Positions 1 through 9,463 of a DNA stretch of 22,176 bases are shown in pieces. Location of the stretch: the NCBI GenBank assembly GCA_035636095.1, contig DASPZU010000091.1, positions 1 to 22,176 of the forward strand, written 5' to 3'. This stretch comes from Gp7-AA10 sp035636095 (GTDB taxonomy: Bacteria; Acidobacteriota; Thermoanaerobaculia; Gp7-AA8). The translations under genes were made by a program, and so were the position numbers. The number at the start of each line of letters is the position of its first letter. The stretch's first letter is position 1. The notes beneath the pieces were generated by a model. The model had not been told where the DNA came from, did not search any database, and saw nothing but the letters and a program-made list of their open reading frames with translations.

Positions 1-237
1 GAAGAAGATGAAAACCTTCCCAAGAAAAAATACGTCTTTGTCATCAGGAACGGGAAGGTGAAGATGACCGAAGTGAAGGCCGGGATCAGCGATGCCACGC
101 ACGTCGCGATCCTTTCCGGCGTCAAGGCGGGCGATCAGGTCGTCACCGGTCCGTTCCGCGTGCTCAAGAAGATGAAGGATGGCGACGAGGTCCAGGTGAC
201 AAAGGAACAGACCACGACTTCGAAAGAGGCAGACTGA
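1..237 (+). CDS. Efflux periplasmic adaptor (MacA/HlyD-like), C-terminal fragment
   Basis: This is an open frame running in from the window edge and ending at TGA 235-237; only the last 78 residues are visible. They hold a short beta-rich stretch (YVFVIRNGKVKMTEVKAGI, then HVAILSGVKAGDQVVTGP), which is typical of the membrane-proximal domain closing HlyD/MacA-type adaptors. These proteins link an inner-membrane transporter to an outer-membrane channel. The stop codon overlaps the ATG of a MacB-type ATPase gene (TGATG), which supports an adaptor-ATPase-permease operon. The family is inferred from the short tail plus context. The N-terminus, lipoyl domain and hairpin lie outside the window. Confidence 0.75.
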   Translation, partial: EEDENLPKKKYVFVIRNGKVKMTEVKAGISDATHVAILSGVKAGDQVVTGPFRVLKKMKDGDEVQVTKEQTTTSKEAD

Positions 238-920
238 TGGCGAGCAATGGGTCCCATCTGATCGAAATGCACGAGCTGACGCGCGTGTACCAGCTCGGGC
301 CGCAGGAGATCTATGCCTTGCGAGGCATCGACCTCATTGTCGAACACGGCGAATACGTCGCCGTCATGGGCCCGTCCGGATCGGGAAAGTCGACGCTGAT
401 GAACATCATCGGATGCCTTGACCGCCCGACCACCGGCAAATACATCCTCGATGGGACGGCGGTCGAGACGATGGGGGACGACGAGTTGGCGGCGGTGCGC
501 AACAAGAAGATCGGATTCATCTTTCAGACATTCAACCTTCTTGCGCGTACGACCGCGCTGCAGAACGTCGAGCTGCCGCTGGTTTACGCGAAAATGTCAC
601 GGGTCGAGCGACAACGCCAGGCAGAAGAAGCCCTGACCGCCGTTGGCCTGAGCGACCGGATGAGTCACCAGCCCAACGAGCTTTCCGGCGGTCAGCGCCA
701 GCGTGTCGCAATCGCGCGGGCCCTGGTGAACAAACCCTCACTGCTGCTTGCCGACGAGCCCACCGGCAACCTCGACTCGCAGACAGGCCGCGAAATTCTC
801 GACCTCTTCCGCGACCTTCATCGCAACGGCAACTCGATCATCATGGTGACGCACGAAGATGACGTGGCGCGGGAAGCCAAGCGCGTGATTCACATCAGGG
901 ATGGGAAGATTCACAAGTAG
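237..920 (+). CDS. ABC transporter ATP-binding protein, MacB/LolD type
   Basis: Cytoplasmic ATPase of 227 residues that powers a MacB-like mechanotransmission exporter. All core motifs are present: Walker A GPSGSGKST near residue 45, Q-loop in FIFQTFNLL near 95, signature LSGGQRQRVAIARAL near 149, Walker B LLLADEPTGNLD near 170, and H-loop VTHE near 205. The length is normal for this family, in which ATPase and permease are separate genes, unlike the fused MacB of E. coli. The ATG overlaps the stop of the adaptor gene, so translation is probably coupled. Its natural partner permease begins only at 1383, because a four-helix-bundle gene and repeats sit between them. Export substrate is unknown (macrolides, peptides or lipoproteins are possible). 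Confidence 0.95.
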   Translation: MASNGSHLIEMHELTRVYQLGPQEIYALRGIDLIVEHGEYVAVMGPSGSGKSTLMNIIGCLDRPTTGKYILDGTAVETMGDDELAAVRNKKIGFIFQTFNLLARTTALQNVELPLVYAKMSRVERQRQAEEALTAVGLSDRMSHQPNELSGGQRQRVAIARALVNKPSLLLADEPTGNLDSQTGREILDLFRDLHRNGNSIIMVTHEDDVAREAKRVIHIRDGKIHK

Positions 921-934
921 TCCTGAGTCCTGAG
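921..934. repeat. Left heptad repeat arm (TCCTGAG x2) flanking the four-helix-bundle gene
   Basis: Two direct copies of TCCTGAG start on the base after the ATPase stop codon (918-920). The 14 bases are the perfect reverse complement of 1348-1361 on the far side of the four-helix-bundle gene, so the pair forms an inverted repeat around that gene. The same heptad builds the hairpin at 4454-4523. Confidence 0.85.
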
Positions 935-981
935 TTTCTACGACGGGTAGAGCGAATCTTGAGCCGAGGGACAATGGGAAG

Positions 982-1383
982 ATGAAAGAAAAAATCTCTC
1001 GGTTTGAAGATTTGATCGCTTGGCAGAAAGCGCGCGCGTTCGCCGGTGCGATCTATCGCACGGCCAGTGGGTATCGTTTTGCGCGCGATTTCACGATTCG
1101 GAATCAGATTTGCGGCGCTGCTCTTTCAGTTCCATCCAACATCGCCGAAGGATTCGAGCGCGACCGACTCAAAGAATTCCACCAGTTTTTGTCAATCGCA
1201 AAGAGTTCGTGCGCTGAGGTGCGCAGTGATCTGTATGTTGCGTTTGACATCGAATACATCGATGAAGAGGCGCTACATCGGCTGCTGCAGCAAGGGGAAG
1301 AGGTTGGTCGAATTGTTGGCGGTTTGCGGCGCTCGATCGAATCACAGCTCAGGACTCAGGACGCAGGACTCAGGACTCGGTGA
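982..1383 (+). CDS. Four-helix bundle protein (23S rRNA intervening-sequence protein, S23/IVP family)
   Basis: A 133-residue protein with the family hallmarks: an N-terminal FEDLIAWQKARAFAGAIYR, then GAALSVPSNIAEGFERD near residue 51 and EFHQFLSIAKSSCAEVRSDLYVA near 65. The family was named from ORFs inside 23S rRNA intervening sequences. It also includes stand-alone genes, and the Avd accessory proteins of diversity-generating retroelements share the fold. Its function here is unknown. The gene interrupts a MacB-type operon and is bracketed by inverted heptad repeats. The last dozen residues (SQLRTQDAGLRTR) are encoded by the right-hand repeat, and its TGA overlaps the macB-type ATG. ATG 982 is the first usable start; an ATG at 973 runs straight into a stop. 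Confidence 0.9.
   Translation: MKEKISRFEDLIAWQKARAFAGAIYRTASGYRFARDFTIRNQICGAALSVPSNIAEGFERDRLKEFHQFLSIAKSSCAEVRSDLYVAFDIEYIDEEALHRLLQQGEEVGRIVGGLRRSIESQLRTQDAGLRTR
1348..1379. repeat. Right heptad repeat arm (CTCAGGA units) flanking the four-helix-bundle gene
   Basis: About four and a half units of CTCAGGA, with one unit altered (CGCAGGA). The first 14 bases pair perfectly with the left arm at 921-934. The repeat is translated as the C-terminus of the four-helix-bundle protein and ends just before the start of the permease gene, so it also forms that gene's ribosome-binding region. Confidence 0.85.
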
Positions 1384-2606
1384 TGTTTCTAGAGAACCTC
1401 AGGATCGCGCTGCGCGCGATCGGCGCTAACAAGATGCGGTCGATCCTGACCGTACTCGGCGTCATGATCGGCGTGGCCTCGGTCATCGCGGTGGTGTCAC
1501 TCGTTCAGGGGATGCAGTACAAGATCTCGCAGGACCTGCAGAGCATCGGATCGACCTTCATCGAGGTGTTTCCCGATCCAGGCGACCGCCGAAATCCGTT
1601 TCTGCAGAAAATGCCCGATCTCACGCTCGACGATGCCCAGGCCGTGCGGCGCGGAACGACCTCGATTCGCGAATTCACCCCTATTTATTTCGCGAACGCG
1701 CAGATGAAATACGGCGACGCGCGGCACACATCGCAGATGTTCGCGGTCAACATGGCCTACCAGGAGATCGTCAATCACTGGGTGCAGCACGGCCGGTTCT
1801 TCACGCCGCTCGATGAAGAAGGAAAGAAACGGGTGTGCGTCGTCGGAGAGGAAGTCGCCGATGCGCTGAAACTCGGGCGCGAGCCGCTGGGCAAACTCAT
1901 TCGAGTCAATGACAGCGCCTTCACCGTCATCGGCATCTTCGAGAAGAAGGGGGGAACATTCGGAAACAACCAGGATGACCAAATTGCCATCCCATTCTCC
2001 ACCGCCACTGCGATCTATGGCGGCGAGAACATGCGCAAGCTCGTCCTGGCGTTTCAAATGCGCCCGAATGCCGACCTCGACCTCACCAAAGAGCAGGTGA
2101 AGGAGATTCTCCGTGCCCGGCATCACCTCAAAAAGGGTGACGCTGACGACTTCCGCATCCTGGCCCAGGAAGAGATCATGAAGACGATCTCGACCGTGCT
2201 GATGAACACCACCATGGTGATGGCGGCGGTGGTGGGCATCGCGCTGCTGGTGGGCGGAATCGGGATCATGAACATCATGCTGGTCTCGGTGACCGAGCGG
2301 ACCCGCGAGATCGGCATCCGGAAGTCGATCGGCGCCCGCCGCCGCGACGTCCTGCTTCAATTCCTGATCGAGGCCATCGCGCTCTCCGGGCTGGGTGGGG
2401 CGGTGGGCGTGATGGGAGGGTTCCTGCTGGCGAACATCGCGAGGCTCATGCTGTCGAAGCTGGTCCAGCTTCCGCCCGTCCATACGCCGATCTGGGCCAT
2501 TGTCCTGGCCTTCGGCTTCTGCGCCTTCCTGGGCATCGTCTTCGGGATCTACCCGGCCGCGAAAGCTTCCAAACTCGATCCCATCGAAGCGCTCCGTTAC
2601 GAGTAA
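1383..2606 (+). CDS. ABC transporter permease, MacB/FtsX type
   Basis: Inner-membrane permease of 407 residues with the MacB topology. One N-terminal membrane helix follows ENLRIALRAIGANKMRS (about residues 20-42). A periplasmic domain of about 230 residues comes next, then three C-terminal helices (about 279-301, 321-346 and 366-391). The conserved VTERTREIGIRKSIGA motif lies between helices 2 and 3, and the protein ends in the typical AAKASKLDPIEALRYE. It works with the ATPase at 237-920 and the adaptor before it. ATG 1383 overlaps the stop of the inserted four-helix-bundle gene (TGATG); a GTG just upstream at 1380 is the only close alternative. No Shine-Dalgarno is seen, because the upstream bases are the heptad repeat, so translation may depend on coupling to the inserted gene. 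Confidence 0.93.
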   Translation: MFLENLRIALRAIGANKMRSILTVLGVMIGVASVIAVVSLVQGMQYKISQDLQSIGSTFIEVFPDPGDRRNPFLQKMPDLTLDDAQAVRRGTTSIREFTPIYFANAQMKYGDARHTSQMFAVNMAYQEIVNHWVQHGRFFTPLDEEGKKRVCVVGEEVADALKLGREPLGKLIRVNDSAFTVIGIFEKKGGTFGNNQDDQIAIPFSTATAIYGGENMRKLVLAFQMRPNADLDLTKEQVKEILRARHHLKKGDADDFRILAQEEIMKTISTVLMNTTMVMAAVVGIALLVGGIGIMNIMLVSVTERTREIGIRKSIGARRRDVLLQFLIEAIALSGLGGAVGVMGGFLLANIARLMLSKLVQLPPVHTPIWAIVLAFGFCAFLGIVFGIYPAAKASKLDPIEALRYE

Positions 2607-2618
2607 TCTGGAGCCGAA

Positions 2619-4451
<1,833 letters not shown>

Positions 4452-4453
4452 GA

Positions 4454-4523
4454 AGTCCTGAGTGCTGAGTCCTGAGTCCTGAGAGCGATGTTACTCAGGA
4501 CCCAGCACTCAGGACTCAGGACT
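4454..4523. repeat. Heptad-repeat hairpin (AGTCCTG / CTCAGGA inverted array)
   Basis: Four heptads on the left (AGTCCTG, AGTGCTG, AGTCCTG, AGTCCTG) face about four CTCAGGA-type heptads on the right (4493-4523). The arms are about 30 bases each with a loop of about 9 bases. The heptad is the one flanking the four-helix-bundle gene, but no gene lies between these arms. As RNA it would fold into a long stem between the S55 gene and the propeller gene, and it may attenuate or terminate transcription. No U-run follows it. Confidence 0.85.
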
Positions 4524-4536
4524 GAAAGGTCCTTTC

Positions 4537-6723
4537 ATGCGTTTCATTTTCGCGCTGGCTTTCAGCGCGTCCTTGGCAGCTAATGCACTTGCCGTCGCGC
4601 CGCAGTTCTGGCGCGTTCGCACTACCGAAGATTTTCTGGCCGGCGACATCGAGGGCTTCGCCGTCACCTCGCGCGGCGAGTTGCGGCCGGGTCCGGCGCT
4701 GAAGAAAGTCGGGTCGTTCAACGATCCGTTCGTCCTGTCGCAGGCCACGGCGCCGAATGGCGATCGATTCTTCGGCACGGGCAACGACGGCAAGGTCTAT
4801 CGCCTTCATGGAACGGACCTGAAACTGCTCTACACCGCGCCGGAGCCCGAGGTTTACGCTCTGGCGTTTCGCGACGGGTCGCTGTTCGTCGGAACTTCAC
4901 CGAACGGCAAGGTCTATCGTGTCGATCCAAACAGCGGCAAAGGGTCGACCTTTGTCGATCCGAAGCAGGCCTACATCTGGGCGATGGCGTTTTTGCCGGA
5001 CGGCGATCTGGCGATCGCGACCGGCGTCGACGGAAAACTCTTTCGCGTGAAACCGAACGGCGAGTCGAAGGTCTTTTTCGATTCTCCAGAAACACATCTG
5101 CGATCTCTGGCCGTCAAGAATGACGGAACATTGCTGGTCGGCGGCTCAGGGAAGGGTCGGATCTACGAAGTGAAGCCGGATGGTTCGGCGCACGCGCTGT
5201 TCGATTCGTCGTTGAATGAAATATCTACGATATATATTGATAATAATGGTATCGGTTGGGCGGCCGGCGTCAGCAACGTGCTTCCGGCAAGCGCACCCGC
5301 GAAGCCGCAGCAGACCAAGCCGGGCGCGCAGCAAACCGGGCCGTCATCCGGGAGCGGAAGCAGCGGGGCGGGCGCCGACCAGCAGAAAAAGGAAGAGTCC
5401 ACTGCCAACGTCGAGGTCAGCTTCTCATTCGACGAGCAAGGTTCCACACCGTCACCAGCGGGCAGCGGCGAGTTGTACAAGATCAATCCTGACGGTTTTG
5501 TCGAGGTCGTGCGCAAGTTCGATAAGGAAATGGTCTACGCCCTCACGGCTGCGCCGGAGGGCGGCATTTTGCTGTCGACGGGTCCGCAGGGCCGCCTCTA
5601 TCGATTCAAAGAAGGCGAAGTATCGCTTCTGGCGGCAGTTCCTGAAAAACAGGTCGTATCGCTCTCGAACGGCGGCGGCGACACTCTGATCACGACCACC
5701 AACAGCGGCGCGGTCTACCGCATGGATGGCGCGCCGTCGACCAAGGCCGAATTCCGATCGGCGGTCAAAGATGTCGAACGGTTTTCGCACTTCGGCCACT
5801 ATCGGATCGAAGGCACCGATGTCGCCGACGGCCATCTCGCGATCGCATTCCGATCGGGCAACACACGAAATCCTGATGCGACCTGGAGTCCGTGGAGCAC
5901 ATCCGTCAGCGCGCAACAGGGGTCGATCGACGTTCCGGCAGGGCGCTATCTGCAATGGAAGTTGACCATGCCGAAGCCGGCCGCAGATGTCGCGGTCGAC
6001 GGCGTCACAGTCGCATTCATCAACCGCAACATCGCGCCGGTCATTGATTCCGTGACCGTGCAGGATCCGGCGGTGGTGTACATCACCGGCAACTATCCGC
6101 AGGCACCACAAGTTGTCGAGGCCACCAACCCCGACGAGTACGGAATCTTCATGAGCCTCGACGCGCCGCGCGACAAGAACGAACCCGGCAAGAAGGTCTT
6201 CCGCAAGGGATATCGCACCATCACGTGGCGGGCGCATGACGATAACGGCGACACTCTCCGCTACTCGCTCTATTTCCGGCGCCAGGGTGCGCAGCGTTGG
6301 CTGCGATTGCGCGAAAACGTCGATGAGACTTCGGTCAACTTCGATACGTCGCAGCTGCCCGACGGTTCGTATGAATTGCGGCTGGTGGCCAGCGACATCG
6401 TCGACAACCCCGACGACGCCATGACGACCGCGAAAGAAGGCGTGGTGTTTCAGGTCGACAACACGCCCCCGGCGATCGCCTTTACGACGCAAGGGGAGGA
6501 CGTCGTCATCCACGTGACCGACAAACTCTCGCCGATCGGCAAGGTCGAGTACTCCGCCGATGCGCAGAAATGGATCCGCCTCACCGCCGAAGACGGCATG
6601 AGCGATTCGCCGGATGAAACGTTCCACCTGAAGCGAAGCGCGGTGCAGGGAAAATTCGTCATCGTCCGCGCGGTCGACGCCTTTTACAACGTCGCAACGC
6701 AAGCGATCGACGTGAACCAGTGA
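4537..6723 (+). CDS. Secreted beta-propeller protein with C-terminal Ig-like region, function unknown
   Basis: A 728-residue exported protein with signal peptide MRFIFALAFSASLAANALA. Residues 60-250 hold repeated propeller-type blades of the form GKVYRLHG, GKVYRVDP, GKLFRVKP and GRIYEVKP, each about 40-45 residues apart. A low-complexity Gln/Pro/Gly/Ser linker occupies about 250-290, and further blades (GELYKINP, GRLYRFKE, GAVYRMDG) run to about 405. The C-terminal part carries beta-sandwich-like segments such as ITWRAHDDNGDTLRYSLYF and LPDGSYELRLVASD. The fold is suggested by the repeats; no enzymatic motif is seen. A GAAAGG lies before ATG 4536-ward in a small palindrome directly after the heptad hairpin, so the ribosome site may be partly masked. 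A role in cell-surface sensing or scaffolding is possible but unproven. Confidence 0.85.
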   Translation: MRFIFALAFSASLAANALAVAPQFWRVRTTEDFLAGDIEGFAVTSRGELRPGPALKKVGSFNDPFVLSQATAPNGDRFFGTGNDGKVYRLHGTDLKLLYTAPEPEVYALAFRDGSLFVGTSPNGKVYRVDPNSGKGSTFVDPKQAYIWAMAFLPDGDLAIATGVDGKLFRVKPNGESKVFFDSPETHLRSLAVKNDGTLLVGGSGKGRIYEVKPDGSAHALFDSSLNEISTIYIDNNGIGWAAGVSNVLPASAPAKPQQTKPGAQQTGPSSGSGSSGAGADQQKKEESTANVEVSFSFDEQGSTPSPAGSGELYKINPDGFVEVVRKFDKEMVYALTAAPEGGILLSTGPQGRLYRFKEGEVSLLAAVPEKQVVSLSNGGGDTLITTTNSGAVYRMDGAPSTKAEFRSAVKDVERFSHFGHYRIEGTDVADGHLAIAFRSGNTRNPDATWSPWSTSVSAQQGSIDVPAGRYLQWKLTMPKPAADVAVDGVTVAFINRNIAPVIDSVTVQDPAVVYITGNYPQAPQVVEATNPDEYGIFMSLDAPRDKNEPGKKVFRKGYRTITWRAHDDNGDTLRYSLYFRRQGAQRWLRLRENVDETSVNFDTSQLPDGSYELRLVASDIVDNPDDAMTTAKEGVVFQVDNTPPAIAFTTQGEDVVIHVTDKLSPIGKVEYSADAQKWIRLTAEDGMSDSPDETFHLKRSAVQGKFVIVRAVDAFYNVATQAIDVNQ

Positions 6724-6725
6724 CA

Positions 6726-6796
6726 GCGTCATTCTGAGCCGCGAAGACGGCGAAGAATCTCGCTGATGAGATCCTTCGCTTCGCTCAGGATGACGC
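6726..6796. repeat. Imperfect inverted intergenic repeat (GTCATTCTGAGC ... GCTCAGGATGAC)
   Basis: The left arm, starting GCGTCATTCTGAGC, faces the right arm GAGATCCTTCGCTTCGCTCAGGATGACGC. The left arm carries about nine extra bases that break the symmetry. I recall repeats of this kind scattered between genes of many unrelated bacterial genomes. It begins a few bases after the propeller-gene stop and ends just before the putative -10 box of the solute-binding lipoprotein gene, so it may insulate the two transcripts. Confidence 0.8.
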
Positions 6797-6801
6797 ATCC
6801 C

Positions 6802-6807
6802 TATAAT
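6802..6807 (+). promoter_or_regulatory. Putative -10 box TATAAT for the solute-binding protein gene
   Basis: An exact TATAAT ends 7 bases before GTG 6815, which is where transcription would be expected to begin. There is no recognizable -35 (the region is the inverted repeat) and no Shine-Dalgarno. If it is used, the mRNA would be leaderless and would start at GTG 6815; the upstream ATG 6806 overlaps the box itself. Confidence 0.5.
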
Positions 6808-6814
6808 GGACGGC

Positions 6815-8464
6815 GTGAAGCGATGCGTCGTCCTTCTGCTCCTCGCCTTCCTTGCCTGCACCAACGAGCGGCCGCTTCCCACCGTCTCGAGCTCCGAGGA
6901 TCTGAAAAAGCCGCAGGAAGGCGGGACGGTCGTCCGCCGCCTCCAGGGCGAAATCGCAACGCTCAATCCGGTGATGGCGCAGAGCGTCAATGACCGTCAG
7001 GTCGATTTCTACCTCCACACGCCGATGGTGCACTTCGACGCCGATCTGCAGGCGATTCCGGGGCTGGCGGATATGTGGGACATCTCCAGCGACGGCCGGC
7101 TATACACGTTTCATCTCAATCCGAGTGCGACCTTCTCGGACGGATCGCCCGTTACCTCCGGCGATGTGATGTTCACGCTGAAGAAGATCGTCGATCCGCA
7201 GACCGAAGCGCCGCAGATCGCGGGCGCATTCGATCAACTCGATCTGCGGTCGACGCACATCGTCGACGCCCACACCATCGTCATCGGATTCAAGGACGGG
7301 ATCTCGCCGCAACTGGCGCACTTCAACGATCTCCTCGTCATTCCGGAGCACGTCTACTCGCACGGCGATTTCAAAATCGATTTCACATCGAAAGCGGTCG
7401 GATGCGGACCGTATCGACTGGTGCGGCGTGTTTCCGGCAAGGAGATCCTCCTGGAGCGGCGACCGGAATACTGGGGTCCGCGCCCGAATCTTCAGCGCGT
7501 CCTGTTCAAAGTGATCGCTGACGACATCACGGCCTGGAACGCGATGAAACGCGGCGAGATCGACGAGACCATCATTTCGACCGATACCTGGCTTGCGGAC
7601 GGGAGGCAACCCGAGCTGCAGAAGTTCATCGATTTCCGCCGCTTCTACACGCTCAACTACAACTACATCGCCTGGAACAATCGCGATCCGGTGCTCGGCG
7701 ACAAGCGCCTGCGCCGCGCGCTGGCGATGTGCATCGATCTCAAATCGATCATCGAGAACGTCTACCACGGCACTGCGCGCGCCATGAATGGACCGTTCAC
7801 GCCCGATCAGTGGGCGTACAACCCCGAGGTGCCGGTGATCGAGTACAACCCGCAGGAAGCCTTGCGCACGCTTCGCTCCCTGGGCTGGCTCGACACGAAT
7901 CGGGACGGGCTTCTCGACAAAGCCAACAAGCCGCTGAAACTCGAGATGCTGATCACCGCCGGCAGCGTGGCCTCGAATCCGTTCGCGCAGCTCTTCCAGG
8001 CCGAGTTGAAGAAAGTCGGCATCCAGCTCGATGTCGTTCCGCTCGACTTCGCGACGCTCATTCAGCGCGTGCTGGCCGGAAATTACCAGTGCGCATATCT
8101 GTCATGGAATCTGGATCCCGACCCCGATCCGTTTGCGCTCTTTCATTCATCGCAGTTTCCGCCCCGCGGTCAGAACCTTGTTTTCTATTCCAACCCCGAA
8201 GCTGACCGCCTGCTGGAAACGGGGAGGCGAGAGTTCGATCAGACCAAGCGCAAAGCAATCTATCGGCAACTCCACGCGCTGCTGGCCGACGATCAGCCTT
8301 ACACCTGGACGCTGCAGGTCTCCTCGAAGTGGGCGATCAACAAGCGCATCCGCGAAGCCAAGGAAAGCAAAGGGTGGGGCCTGTTCCAATGGTTCCCTGG
8401 GGAGCTGGGCTGGTGGATTCCGATCGACCAGCGCACTCACGATGTGCCGCTGAGGCGGCGATAA
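6815..8464 (+). CDS. Extracellular solute-binding protein family 5 (peptide/oligopeptide), lipoprotein
   Basis: Binding component of an Opp/Dpp-type ABC importer, about 549 residues. With the GTG 6815 start the protein begins MKRCVVLLLLAFLAC, a classic lipoprotein signal with the lipid-modified Cys at residue 15. ATG 6806 would only add MDG. Family 5 features include GGTVVRRLQGEIATLNPV, YTFHLNPSATFSDGSPVTSGDVMFTLKKI near residue 95, the tract GCGPYRLVRR near 195, and AYLSWNLDPDPDPFALFHSSQ near 430. It is followed 9 bases later by two permease genes and should deliver peptides or similar ligands to them. The ligand cannot be read from sequence. No ATPase genes for this system are in the window. 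Confidence 0.9.
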   Translation: MKRCVVLLLLAFLACTNERPLPTVSSSEDLKKPQEGGTVVRRLQGEIATLNPVMAQSVNDRQVDFYLHTPMVHFDADLQAIPGLADMWDISSDGRLYTFHLNPSATFSDGSPVTSGDVMFTLKKIVDPQTEAPQIAGAFDQLDLRSTHIVDAHTIVIGFKDGISPQLAHFNDLLVIPEHVYSHGDFKIDFTSKAVGCGPYRLVRRVSGKEILLERRPEYWGPRPNLQRVLFKVIADDITAWNAMKRGEIDETIISTDTWLADGRQPELQKFIDFRRFYTLNYNYIAWNNRDPVLGDKRLRRALAMCIDLKSIIENVYHGTARAMNGPFTPDQWAYNPEVPVIEYNPQEALRTLRSLGWLDTNRDGLLDKANKPLKLEMLITAGSVASNPFAQLFQAELKKVGIQLDVVPLDFATLIQRVLAGNYQCAYLSWNLDPDPDPFALFHSSQFPPRGQNLVFYSNPEADRLLETGRREFDQTKRKAIYRQLHALLADDQPYTWTLQVSSKWAINKRIREAKESKGWGLFQWFPGELGWWIPIDQRTHDVPLRRR

Positions 8465-8473
8465 TCGATCGCG

Positions 8474-9463
8474 ATGACATCGTACGTCGTGCGCCGGCTC
8501 TTGTACGCCGTCCTGACGTTCATCGGCATCACCATCGCAGTCTTCGCGCTGGTCCACGCCGTTCCGGGCGATCCGATCACGTTCTACATCGGCGCGCACG
8601 GCGCGCATAATCTGTCGCAGCCGGTTCTGGAGGCCATTCGCCACGAATACCATCTCGATCAGCCGCTGGTCACGCAGTATCTCTACTGGCTTCGCGGAGT
8701 GCTGCGGCTCGATTTCGGGACCTCGCTGGTCGACCACCGCCGCGTGACGACACGGATCCTCGAAAAACTTCCCAACAGTTTCGAGCTCAACGGCATCGCC
8801 TTTCTGATGGCGGCGGCCATTGGTGTCCCCATCGGATTGTGGAGCGCGACCCGATCGGGGCGTCCCATCGAGCGGGCCTCGGCCGTTCTCTTTTTCCTTC
8901 TTTACTCGCTGCCGAGTTTCTGGGTGGCGCTGCTGCTCATGGAGTTGTTTTCCGTAAAGCTGGGGATCCTGCCTACGTTTGGAATGACCTCCGACGAATA
9001 TCTCGATCTGTCCGCTGGTCAGAAGTTGATCGATCACGCGCGACATCTGGTCCTGCCCGTGATTACGCTGAGTTATGCGCAGGTCGCGATCTTCGCGCGC
9101 TTCACCAAATCGGCGTTGACGGAGGTGATTCATCAGGACTACATCACCACGGCGCGCGCAAAGGGTGTCGCACCGCAGCGCCTGCTGTGGCGCCATGCAT
9201 TCCGCAACGCCCTGATTCCGCTGATCACGCTCCTCGGTTTGACGATTCCGTCGCTGCTGTCGGTCGGCGTCATCACCGAGCAGATTTTTCAATGGGACGG
9301 AATCGGGCGGCTGTACTTCATGTCGATTCTGACTCGCGATTATCCAACCATCCTTGGCCTGACGGTCGTGACGGCGGTCGTGACGCTGATCGCCAGCCTC
9401 CTGGCCGACATTCTCTACGCCCTGGCCGACCCGCGGGTGCGATTGGAGGAGACACCGCTTTGA
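8474..9463 (+). CDS. Peptide-type ABC transporter permease, OppB/DppB family
   Basis: Inner-membrane permease of 329 residues. It starts MTSYVVRRLLYAVLTFIGIT and has the ALVHAVPGDP motif of DppB-type proteins near residue 28. About six membrane helices are visible. The EAA cytoplasmic loop, DYITTARAKGVAPQRLLWRHAFRNALIPL near 216-244, is where the transporter ATPase docks. The protein ends ALADPRVRLEETPL, typical of this family. It lies 9 bases after the solute-binding lipoprotein gene, and its stop overlaps the TTG start of the second permease, so the three are very likely one operon. Confidence 0.95.
   Translation: MTSYVVRRLLYAVLTFIGITIAVFALVHAVPGDPITFYIGAHGAHNLSQPVLEAIRHEYHLDQPLVTQYLYWLRGVLRLDFGTSLVDHRRVTTRILEKLPNSFELNGIAFLMAAAIGVPIGLWSATRSGRPIERASAVLFFLLYSLPSFWVALLLMELFSVKLGILPTFGMTSDEYLDLSAGQKLIDHARHLVLPVITLSYAQVAIFARFTKSALTEVIHQDYITTARAKGVAPQRLLWRHAFRNALIPLITLLGLTIPSLLSVGVITEQIFQWDGIGRLYFMSILTRDYPTILGLTVVTAVVTLIASLLADILYALADPRVRLEETPL

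Noticed and set aside
1497..2483. Long minus-strand open frame opposite the MacB-type permease gene
   Set aside because: It mirrors a clear coding gene, is rich in Asp/His/Arg low-complexity text and has no family motif; it is a by-product of high GC.
4454..4523. CRISPR array suggested by regular short repeats
   Set aside because: Units are contiguous 7-base repeats with no spacers and are arranged as inverted arms; no cas genes are present.
5452..6990. 512-residue minus-strand open frame opposite the propeller gene and the 6.7 kb repeat
   Set aside because: It crosses the intergenic repeat and two real genes on the other strand and has no recognisable domains.
8147..9292. 381-residue minus-strand open frame opposite the importer genes
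   Set aside because: It is highly charged and repetitive, lies opposite well-supported SBP and permease genes, and has no motif.
8839..9459. In-frame upstream extension of the second permease
   Set aside because: The region is the first permease in another frame; the OppC family starts near 9460-9484 and a Shine-Dalgarno supports TTG 9460.
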